Origin: Mantis religiosa
Lineage: Eukaryota > Arthropoda > Insecta > Mantodea > Mantidae
NCBI GenBank assembly: GCA_030765055.1
Contig: CM060953.1
Coordinates: forward strand, 183,849,898 to 183,913,897
DNA: 64,000 nucleotides
Direction: 5' to 3'
The notes under the pieces are model-generated. The model was not told the origin of the DNA, did not search any database, and worked only from the letters and a program-made list of their open reading frames with translations. Positions 21,882 to 30,952 of the stretch are shown in pieces (positions within the stretch are counted from its first letter, which is position 1; the number at the start of each line of letters is the position of its first letter). Both the position numbers and the translations under genes were made by a program.

Positions 21882-22573
21882 ATGGAGATAGTAAAGCAAA
21901 AGTGTACGCTACCCATACAGGTGTTAGATTTCGAGGATGACATTCGCAAAGGACGACACGGTACGTTGTTTCCGAGTAACGTTAGAGCGCTCATACTGGG
22001 CAGTTCAAATGCTGGAAAAACGAACGTTTTACTCAACCTGCTTATTCACGAGAATGGTCTGAGATTCGAAAACCTCTACATATACTCGAAATCGTTGCAA
22101 CAACCTAAATATCGATATTTACTCAGGTTACTGAAAACTATACCCGATATAGTGTATTTACGTTCGATGATGGTGATAAAGTAATTCAAACGTCGGATGC
22201 TAGAGAAAATTCGATATTCGTATTTGATGATGTGATAAATGAAAAACAGGGTAAGATAGCTTCATATTACAGTATGGGTAGACATCGTAATGTCGATGCT
22301 ATATATTTAGCACAATCATATGCTAAAGTACCTAAACATTTAATTAGAGATAATGCAAATATGATTATATTCTTTAGACAGGATAATCTCAATTTAAAAC
22401 ATATATACGAAGATTATGTAAATACCGATATGTCCTATGATGAATTTAAGAATATGTGTAAACATATATGGGAGAGTGATGAACGATCCTTTGTTGTTAT
22501 AGTACCAGAATATCCACTGAACGAGGGACGCTACCGTCACGGTTTTGATCGCTTTATCAGAATGAATAAATAG
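21882..22573 (+). CDS. Packaging ATPase, FtsK/HerA (A32-like) type, with one frameshift
   Basis: The genome-packaging ATPase of Polintons and related viruses. From the ATG at 21882, residues 40-47 (GSSNAGKT) form the Walker A motif. Walker B (FVFDD) lies at 22217-22231 but in a different frame. After it come the family blocks GRHRNVDAIYLAQSY, VPKHLIRDNAN, DNLNLKHIYEDYV and ERSFVVIV. The first frame stops at 22184; the second is open from before 22140 to 22573. The change of frame must fall around 22145-22165, where alignment to the family suggests one base lost in a short T-run (22157-22159). No plausible intron fits. This is either a real inactivating mutation or an assembly error. The next gene begins 20 bp downstream. 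Confidence 0.8.
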
Positions 22574-22593
22574 AATAATCCATCACTTAAGCA

Positions 22594-23739
22594 ATGAGTA
22601 TCGACAGGTTCGGATCCCGAAGAATCATACCCTCTAGGGGTGTGTTCAATCGATATATCATAACTAGAGATGGATCGGGAAACTATCGATTCAAGGGAAA
22701 GCGGTTGTGCAATATTCACGACCCTGAAGAAGGTGACGATGCATCGACTAAACGTTATGTGGATACGCATACGGCTGACGTCGAGAATCGAATGCAGATC
22801 TTCACCGAGCAGACCTCGTATCAGCGTATGGGCGAGTTTGAAGCTATGCTTAGGGATCACATACAAAAATCGCTCGACATCCAATACAACAATTTAATGG
22901 AGTACTTAAGTAAATATGCATTTAAACGTGATTCCGAAAATAATGTCATTATAGATGGTATAAGAATGAAAACGCTGTTGGACCCCCTTCACGAACACGA
23001 CGTTCCTAATAAAAAATATGTAGATGATAGGATTCCAATTCACGACTCTAATGAAACTCTATCATTTCGAATGAAGAGATTGAAGGATTTAGCCGACCCG
23101 ATAGATGATAGTGATGCAGTCACCATGAGTTATGTTAATCATTTCTTTATACAGAAACATAATGAATTGCAAACGGGTTTAACTGAGACTATAACAAACA
23201 TTGCCGATACTATTACACGGAAACAGAATGAATTACAAAGTCAGTTAACTAGAACAATCACCTCCGCTAGCGAGACTATTACTACAGGTGTAGAAAAAGA
23301 AGTGAAAGAACTAACCGCACGACAAACGGAACTTGATAATAAACTAATCACTATAAATAATTATATTCATACTATGAAAACACGAATGAGAAATGTTGTA
23401 AACACTATGTTACAACAATTGAAAGCACAACTCATAATTTCATTACAAACACGTCCGTTTCGAGGTCCCTCTTTAAGGTATACGTTAACATCGGGACTCG
23501 AATACTATAAAGTTCCTGGAAATGGAAGTGTACTCTCGTGTTCCATCGTATCATCGGTACATCCGCATGCTGTAAATGATACATTGTTTGCAATAAACGG
23601 AAGATTAGTTGAAAGATATCCTGTAAGAGTTGAAACTGGCGATATTCTATCGTTTACAGCACCAGTCGGACGTGCTAAAGATGGTCATATATTAAGTATA
23701 GAACTGATAGTTTCATATAAATTAGCAGTAGCTGATTAA
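22594..23739 (+). CDS. Fibre-like protein with phage tail-fibre repeats, 381 aa
   Basis: Three copies of a motif of the form DPx(4-6)DxxxKxYVD occur at about residues 34-57 (IHDPEEGDDASTKRYVD), 124-144 (LLDPLHEHDVPNKKYVD) and 159-182 (LADPIDDSDAVTMSYVN, degenerate). The same repeat is common in phage tail-fibre and collar proteins, where it marks trimeric shaft segments. Residues 183-285 are a long predicted coiled coil containing a 22-residue duplication (HNELQTGLTETIT and QNELQSQLTRTIT). The last 95 residues look like a compact beta-rich head. The architecture (N-terminal anchor, repeats, coiled coil, knob) suggests a trimeric receptor-binding spike attached at the penton; this is inference. 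It lies 20 bp after the ATPase and 18 bp before the DUF8207-like gene. Confidence 0.7.
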   Translation: MSIDRFGSRRIIPSRGVFNRYIITRDGSGNYRFKGKRLCNIHDPEEGDDASTKRYVDTHTADVENRMQIFTEQTSYQRMGEFEAMLRDHIQKSLDIQYNNLMEYLSKYAFKRDSENNVIIDGIRMKTLLDPLHEHDVPNKKYVDDRIPIHDSNETLSFRMKRLKDLADPIDDSDAVTMSYVNHFFIQKHNELQTGLTETITNIADTITRKQNELQSQLTRTITSASETITTGVEKEVKELTARQTELDNKLITINNYIHTMKTRMRNVVNTMLQQLKAQLIISLQTRPFRGPSLRYTLTSGLEYYKVPGNGSVLSCSIVSSVHPHAVNDTLFAINGRLVERYPVRVETGDILSFTAPVGRAKDGHILSIELIVSYKLAVAD

Positions 23740-23757
23740 TTATACATTCATTTCGAT

Positions 23758-24531
23758 ATGGATGTTGAAGCTACAAGACTTAAGGAATCCATTGCCCGTC
23801 ACAGTAGGGCAATAAGAGAAAAGTTACGTTCTCTCAAAGGAATGAAATTCGAAACGCAACGAGTCATGTCTGAAGTTCTTCAACCTGTAACCGAACCATT
23901 GAAAGTAATAGCGAAAGCACACCAAGACAACGACAACGACGACGACGACGACGACGAAACTACAGATGATGCTAACGGATCTGATCTCGTGTCAAAGTAT
24001 CTACACAAGGTTCGAACTGCCAGTTCGAGTGACATGGACAATACTTACGGCATACGTTACGAGGATAATGAGTATAAATTGGGTAACAAGACAGTTGTGT
24101 TTAAATCTGATGGTGTTCAGATAGGAACAGAAACGTATGAACCCACAGCAGGCTTATATGAATTATTATTTAAACGTATACCTCGCAAGACATCGTACAC
24201 AGATGATGATTTAGACGTGTATTCACAAATCTTACAGAATACTCAAGTTTACAGACACGGTTATTCAAGAGATGGACGTTTAAGAGCAAATCGAGGGTTC
24301 AAGTATCGTCATATCATTCGTGACCTTGTTAGTAATCGAACTGGATTTGGTTTACGTTGGAAAGAACATGTACCGCAGAGAAACTTAGATTACATCTACT
24401 GGAACGATCCGAATGAAATAATAAACAGATTAAGATTATTAGTTGCGTCGAGGGATGCAGGTAATTTTAATCACTCACCCGAGATAGAAGAAATTATTAC
24501 AGAACTTAAAACATCAAAAATTATAGCATGA
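23758..24531 (+). CDS. DUF8207-like Polinton protein, 257 aa
   Basis: The N-terminal 55 residues are helical and basic. An aspartate-rich linker (DNDNDDDDDDETTDD, residues about 57-71) follows. The conserved part is next (about 80-215), with YGIRYEDNEYKLGN, TYEPTAGLYELLF, a PRKTSYTDDDLDVY segment and a RGFKYRHIIRDL segment. This order matches the protein found beside the integrase in many insect Polintons, which I recall as domain family DUF8207; the function is unknown. Its TGA stop overlaps the integrase ATG as ATGA. The polyaspartate is encoded by an imperfect GAC/GAT repeat that could vary in length. Confidence 0.72.
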   Translation: MDVEATRLKESIARHSRAIREKLRSLKGMKFETQRVMSEVLQPVTEPLKVIAKAHQDNDNDDDDDDETTDDANGSDLVSKYLHKVRTASSSDMDNTYGIRYEDNEYKLGNKTVVFKSDGVQIGTETYEPTAGLYELLFKRIPRKTSYTDDDLDVYSQILQNTQVYRHGYSRDGRLRANRGFKYRHIIRDLVSNRTGFGLRWKEHVPQRNLDYIYWNDPNEIINRLRLLVASRDAGNFNHSPEIEEIITELKTSKIIA

Positions 24532-25445
24532 TAAAACGTCGCATTGCAACCGAGTTACATGCACCAGCTAGAAGACGATTTTTACGTCGTAAGATCATAA
24601 GCAAAGGAATGAACGATTTAGTACAAATAGATCTTATGGACATGTCTAATTATGCAAGAGACAATAGGAATTATAAGTATATTCTTCTTGCATGCAATTT
24701 TTATTCCAAGATGGCTTATGCACGACCATTACGTGATAAAAGTGGTATTAACGTTTCGACTGCTATGGAGGAGATATTGAATGAAATGGAATCGTTTCCG
24801 AAGAATGTTCAATCTGATAAAGGAAGGGAGTTTTACAATAAACATTTCCGCGAACTAATGAATCGTAATAATATTAATCATTACAGTACATTCACTCACG
24901 TTAAGGCTGCTGCAGTGGAACGTTTAATAAGAACGATCAAACTGATTTTGCATAAGGAATTTATTGTTCAAGGCTCATATCAATGGATAAACATACTACC
25001 TAGAATTATTCATACATACAATAATACTTACCATCGAACGATTCGTATGAAGCCTGTAGAAGTTCGTGATAATTCTCTCCTGCTCAGCGTCTACAAATAT
25101 GATAGAAGTCTGCGTGAGAAGCGAAGATCTAGGCTTCATCGTGTTGGTGACTACGTGAGGATTTCTAAGCATAAAGGTGTTATGGAGAAAGGTTATCTAC
25201 CAAATTGGAGTGTTGAAGTCTTTAGGATACGTACAGTGCAAAGGACACATCCATTGACCTATCTCATCGAGGATCTGGAGGGTAAACTGATTGAAGGAGC
25301 ATTCTACGGTTATGAATTACAGAAAACTCAATATCCAGACACGTATTTAGTTGAAAGGATCATCAGACGTCGTGGTGATAGGATTCTGGTGAAATGGTTA
25401 GGATTTCCTACCCGTGAATGGATTAATGAGGTGGACATTGTATAA
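24528..25445 (+). CDS. Polinton integrase (retroviral type) with C-terminal chromodomain
   Basis: 305 residues. An N-terminal basic segment (ELHAPARRRFLRRK) typical of Polinton integrases precedes the catalytic core: Asp35 (VQIDLMDM), Asp97 (VQSDKGREFYN) and Glu131 (AAAVERLIRTIK). The Asp97-Glu131 spacing is the one seen in this family. An SH3-like strand region (HRVGDYVRISK) follows, and residues about 272-305 form a chromodomain (YLVERIIRRRGD, VKWLGF, EWINEVDIV). It joins element ends to the target and makes the 6-bp duplication. The ATG overlaps the preceding stop by 4 nt (ATGA); the next ATG in frame would delete part of the conserved N-terminus. The frame is intact and is followed by AATAAA at about 25444 and 25465. 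Confidence 0.92.
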   Translation: MIKRRIATELHAPARRRFLRRKIISKGMNDLVQIDLMDMSNYARDNRNYKYILLACNFYSKMAYARPLRDKSGINVSTAMEEILNEMESFPKNVQSDKGREFYNKHFRELMNRNNINHYSTFTHVKAAAVERLIRTIKLILHKEFIVQGSYQWINILPRIIHTYNNTYHRTIRMKPVEVRDNSLLLSVYKYDRSLREKRRSRLHRVGDYVRISKHKGVMEKGYLPNWSVEVFRIRTVQRTHPLTYLIEDLEGKLIEGAFYGYELQKTQYPDTYLVERIIRRRGDRILVKWLGFPTREWINEVDIV

Positions 25446-26300
25446 ATAAAAAACACACAACTCAATAAAGAAATATAATTTTAATGATATATTGTGTTTT
25501 ATTTTTTTTTTTTTTTTGTTCACATTGATTCCTGACATCTTCTGTAACTGCTAGTTCACATCTCCTTAACTTAAACATGATAATAACATTTTTATACTTT
25601 TTTAAAAAAAATCATACATGATTATAGTTGAATTAACATTTAATTGTAGAGATTTTAACATAACGTACATGCTAGTTCACATTGAGTATATATAAATTCA
25701 CCTACCCTTAACGTAAACATGATAATTACAATTTGAAGTAATTAGTAATATACGTTAAACAAACATCATACATGATTATAGCTGAAATAAGAGCCTTTGT
25801 ACATGCTAGTTCGCATTGATATATATAAATCTCCCCTCACCCCTTAACGGAGACATGATAATAACATTTTGATATAATTAGTAAATATATTTTAATAAAA
25901 AAATCATACATGATTATAGTTGAATTAACATTTCATTGATTTCTGCTATCTAACATTTCAAAACGACATGAATAGGAAAAAATATTCCTTCACCCCTAAC
26001 ATAAACATAAAAAAAGCAACACGTTATCTTTCAAATGAAGTAAATATGTTATTATCATGTAATTAGTAACACACTTTACAATTATACTTGAAACTCAATT
26101 ATTTCGTTTTTTGAAATACAGTAATATGTTATTATCATGTGCCTAGTAATACCTTTTAACTCAGTTGTAACACACTTTACAATTATACTTGAAACTCAAT
26201 TATTTTATTTTTTGAAATACAGTAATATGTTATTATCGTGGCCTAGTAATACCTTTTAACTCAGTTGAATCTATGCTTTATTGAGAAAAGAAAAAGAAAT
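25446..26300. repeat. Convergent 3' region with two imperfect tandem repeats
   Basis: This gap separates the ends of the integrase and polymerase genes. One repeat of 120-134 bp, marked by TGCTAGTTC(A/G)CAT and CATACATGATTATAG, has three copies starting at about 25550, 25670 and 25804. A second of about 99 bp, with ACACACTTTACAATTATACT and CAGTAATATGTTATTATC, has two copies at about 26067-26165 and 26166-26265. Polyadenylation-type AATAAA sequences lie at both margins (about 25444-25470 plus strand, 26277-26282 minus strand). No coding potential is seen. Confidence 0.7.
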
Positions 26301-29300
26301 TTACACTTGACAATTTTCTATAGCATAATGTCCCCATGCTAATGTTGAAAATGAATTATTGGGAATGTATCGTTTTGTATCGATACCACTTAAAGCTATC
26401 TTATTAGATTCAATGGTATGAACATCATGTTTATAACTTCTGAAACATGTCTGCATGCTTCGATGTATCGTGTCAGGATGTGTAATACATGAGAGATATT
26501 GTTCAAAGGTTATGAATCTCATCGAATCTTTTGTTACACCTTTTGATTTTTTAATCACTTCAGTATCATATCGATAACTATATAATTTCGATTTCAGCCC
26601 TACATATTCAGTCATCACTCTACCGGCTAGCTCATCCTTGAATAATCCTGAAATTTTCTTATTTGCTAACGGAATACCATACACATTATCCATTGGATAA
26701 TTCGATGTATCGAATAAATGTATATTGGTTTTAATAAATTCATATATATCGCAGGTAGATTCAAAGAGAAAAGCATCCGTGTCCGTATAGATTAAAGTTA
26801 CATCTTTCAATTTTTTCTTCAGAATTTCATAATAAAAATCATACATTTTATGTTTGGATAGATCCAGGATTGCTTGTCCTATGTATATTGGCTTATTCAT
26901 CAATATTTCATCTCTGACCAATTCTATACCTATTAAATTTTCATCAAAAATCACGTACCTTATACATGTCTGTCGAGCTAACAATTTACGCGCTCGTTTC
27001 CAGCTGGTAGCTAAATGAAATGAATTATAACGTTTTACATTCTCTATAAATTTTCCATAAACACAATTATTCATTAACTTCCATAGATTTTGACCAAATT
27101 TCGTCTTATCTTCAATACGTTTACGAACGTTGAGTTCAATGTAAGGATTTATCCAGTTAGATTGTTTATAACCTATTACTCTATGTATACGCGATGGAAT
27201 CAAACCAAGTTTAACACATTGTTGAAAATTGAGATAATGTAATACGTATTTATTTTTATCATTCAATGTTGTTAGCAATTTTGTATACTTATCACCTGGC
27301 GCGATTTCATTCAAAGGGCATAATGGCAAATCATTTTGTATATCATGAAGTTCCTGTGGATATTTAAAGTCTACTTCCAACACATATCCCACGTCAGAAT
27401 CACTTGTAATAGACATAAAATCTATTGATTTAATTTCAGCATCAGTAAGCCACCTTATATCAGTGTATGGTAAGCTATTATTTTCCATTGTATAACTATA
27501 TAGAGAATTGCAGTCAACGTACATTAAATAATTAGTTGGTTGAGTGTTATCATAGCTAGTCATGTATCTGTTATTCGCCTTTGCATACCGTTTGGACACA
27601 GTGCAAATTCCACCTCGTATTCCTTTTTCGAAGAAATCTAGCATAGTCTTATCTGTTAATAATGAAATCTGTACACCAGTCGTTCTTAACATTGCATTAT
27701 AGGCTAACCCGGGAAGTGTGTAATACTGACACGGGTCGAGTCCGTACAAACCGATACTTAATTCACGGAAGCGTTCAAACACGTCCGTTAGTATTAATGT
27801 ATCGCACTTAAGATATATATTTAAATATTCACCCAGATTTTTAACATTGAATTCATTCCATACCGTTCTAGCATGACTATAATCCTCATCGCTTACATGA
27901 TCAAACTGATGTTTGGATGGTAGACTATTCTCGTATAATTTTTCTATAGAATCCACATACGTGTACGGGAAGACACCTTTACGTTTCATCAGTTGTCTAT
28001 GCAAAGGATTCGTGTACATATTATTGGTATAATGAAAATCATCTGCTTCTAACATATCCGAAAGGTTACTAAGTTTTGAATCCAAAAAACGATAGCTATC
28101 CAGAAATCTTAGATATATACTCATTCCATTCGAATTTGTATATCTTTTGCTAAAGGATAAGTAATTTTCAGAAGTTTGTGCAATACAGTTGATAGGTTCC
28201 GTATCGTAACCTAGTTTCTTTACTATGAAATGAGCATTGTATTTTGACAAGCAATGAAAGAATATTGGTATGAATCCTGGCATTTTCCTATTTAAATTGC
28301 AGTGCTTATGAGCTGGGCCAACGTAACTTCCAGTCAAATGACAATGATCACGAACCTTTATACACGAGTTAAGAAATTCACGTTTGCATATGTGACATCG
28401 TGTTGCATTTTGATATTCTAGCTCATCCACATCTCTCATACTTATTTCAATTTTATTAGCATATATATTAATGACCTGATTTGCAATTAACGTTAATTCT
28501 TTAAGAAAATTTTCAATTGCATATGGACCTTCAAATGATTTGAAACGTGTTAAATTTTTATCATAACTACAGACCAAATGTAATGCAATTGCATACGCCT
28601 CATGTTTATGAATGGTACGTGTCCAGCTTTTACTCGATACATCTTGACACGAATCTACCTTACGTAAGATACATTCTATGTCTGCATAAACCACGAATGG
28701 AACTTTTAGACATTTCGAATATGCGTTAAATTCAACGAGATCAGTTTTACCAGCCTCGGGCATTCTGATAATTTGATTCATCATACACCTCTTTTTATGG
28801 CTATTTAAACGTGATTCTGATGTGAAATACAAGTTACAATTGTTACATAACCATTTTCGCCCATTATGTTTAGTTAGCTGCTTTCCTAGCAAACGTGACA
28901 AGTCTGTTATCAGACAATAATGTCTTTTATACATTAAAAGATTAACATGATGTGATTTTATCTCTCTTGGTTGATATAAGAGAATAATCGATTTATTTTC
29001 AACACCGTATATCGTTATTGAAATATTTGAATTTTGATTCTCGAATTTTTCTACATCTTTCAATGATACGGGGAATGTTATATTCTCAAAGTTAAATTCG
29101 TTACGAAAATCATATCTTTTATAGGAGGTGGGTCGATTCTTGTTACGTTCTACTGGGTATTTGGATGCTAACAGACAGTATGCAAAGCAATATTTATCAG
29201 TATTACGAATGTTAATAACAGCTCTCTTCGATTTTATAAAGTCGGGTAATTCAGTATACATCCCTGCATTCAATGAATCGTATTGTGTCACATATATTGT

Positions 29301-30529
29301 TAATTTCTCAATACTGTATAAAGCTTTTGAACTGGTACGCGATTCAAAATTATCCATATGATCTAGTATAGGTTGTACAATCTTCTCTTCATACCATATA
29401 GATTTATCTGTAGATTGCAATATCACCTCAAGTTTACTGTTAAAGTTAAATGTATGAATATTATCGCTCTCTTGTGATATTATGACATATTGACAGGATA
29501 AACAGGATCCTATCTTAAGACCTGATTTATACATGTTTAAGCCCTTATCAATTTCATTCAAAATTAAAGGTTTGCATTCTGCTAAGAATATGACGGGGTC
29601 AAGTATATTAACACAGTTGTGAATTTCGTAGGTGGATAATCGTTTTTTGAAAGCAGACTCACTGTGAATACATCGTAATCGTTCAGCCTGGGTCACGTTC
29701 GAACAGGTTTCATCTTGCTGAATCGAGGGTTGTCCAGTGGCAGTATCGGAGCATCTTGTCGTCGTTTCTGAAAAAAGCAATTACAACATTCGATTAACTT
29801 TACATACGGGAACATTGATTTACATGTATGTAAGGTGGTAACAGAAATAACATACATGTTAATAACTTTTACATGTCTGAATCTCAATTTTACGTAAACT
29901 CTATACTTTACGTAGAACGTAACATGCATGTAACTTTTACATATGAAAATAGTTACATAATGATTATGTATTTTACAATTATTGCTATCATCACGTAACT
30001 ACAATATTCAGATAGTATGTAACTGTTTTACGTAATGCTCTCTCCCTTACATAAATGATAAAAACACACAACGTAAACCATATACATGTAAAATACCGTA
30101 ACTGAACTACGATATTCACATGTACGTTTTACACATATAAATTAACGTTCTTTTTTTTTCACCTACAACGTTACTTTTACGTGTAACAAACAAACGTAAC
30201 TAACATGCATGTGAAATAACGTAACTGAACTACGATATTCACATGTACGTAATTATTACACATGAAAATTAACCCTACAACGTTCACGCTCAATTACTAA
30301 TACTACATGACGTGCGATAATTAACACTTTAAGTTCTAATACAACATGTACGATTTCACATTTACATGCAAGTAACTACATTCAATTACTAATACTACAT
30401 GACGTGCGATAATTAACACTTTAAGTTCTAATACAACATGTACGATTTCACATTTACATGCAAGTAACTACATTATCACTTTTTTTTATGAAATTTTATT
30501 CAATAATTATACTCACCTTTTGACGACAT
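26301..30529 (-). CDS. Protein-primed DNA polymerase B (pPolB), two exons
   Basis: 1159 residues after splicing. Exon 1 is a 13-nt coding mini-exon (30529-30517, ATG plus three codons plus one base). The 749-nt intron (GTGAGT...TTTCAG) ends at 29768, and exon 2 runs 29767-26301. Rough residue positions: C2H2-like finger 312-332 (CNNC...HKKRC); exonuclease motif I 364-371 (VYADIECI); an HNH/endonuclease-VII-like Cys-His cluster 462-495 (CHIC...DHCH...CN); polymerase motif A 756-765 (DCNSLYSYTM); motif B 901-910 (KLMNNCVYGK); motif C 998-1004 (YTDTDAF). It would copy the element from its ends using a protein primer. The only start for the large frame without splicing is a TTG inside the acceptor. 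The ATG overlaps the stop of the OB-like gene (TAATG). AATAAA lies just past the stop. Confidence 0.92.
29768..30516 (-). other. Polymerase intron, dense in ACATGT/ACGTAA motifs, with a 92-bp duplication
   Basis: The intron has a consensus donor and acceptor on the minus strand. It contains an apparently perfect tandem pair of 92-bp units (30291-30382 and 30383-30474), and a second repeated stretch with ACTGAACTACGATATTCACA at about 30111 and 30224. Between them, short palindrome-like words (ACATGT, ACATGCATGT, TACGTAA) recur every 20-40 bp. Confidence 0.7.
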
Positions 30530-30952
30530 TACGGGCTGCTTAAAAAAGACAATTTATGTCGTTTGAAACCACTTTCTAGTGTTTCCTCGCCATGGTATTG
30601 GAGTATGCAGTCACCACGATTTAGTAGATCTTTCTGCGCTGCGGTCATGTGTTTGAATCTCTCCGGGAGGAAGACTTGGAAATCTGATGTTTCGACGACG
30701 ACCCGTTCACCATATCTGGTCTTCACGGTTTTGACGGATCGAATGATGTGTTGAACGGACTGATCTAATTCACGTAGTTTCTTTGTGGGAAGATGTGTTC
30801 CACCTTCAGCTAGTTGATTTAGCTGTAGCATCTCATGATCTGAAACATACATATAAGCACACACGAATCAGTATTACTTCAACATTCTTCGTACACAGAA
30901 ATAAAAAATGAATTACAGTATACAACTTTTCTATCTTACCTGTAGGATCCAT
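30529..30952 (-). CDS. Small OB-fold-like protein, 107 aa, two exons
   Basis: Exon 1 is 13 nt (30952-30940). A 100-nt intron (GTAAGA...TTTCAG) follows, and exon 2 is 30839-30529; the join stays in frame. The central part (IIRSVKTVKTRYGERVVVE, FQVFLPERF) has the alternating strands and the 'TRYGxRVVVE...FxVFLP' pattern of small OB-fold-like proteins that recur as uncharacterised insect proteins. A single-strand DNA-binding role in replication fits its place before the polymerase but is inference. Its TAA stop shares one base with the polymerase ATG (TAATG). A TATA-like TTAATAAATA (minus strand, 31006-30996) lies about 45 bp upstream of the ATG. Confidence 0.72.

Noticed and set aside
22127..22150. 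A 24-nt GT...AG segment in the ATPase that could be an intron
   Set aside because: It is far below any plausible intron length, and removing it would cut conserved sequence without giving the expected family spacing; a one-base frame error fits better.
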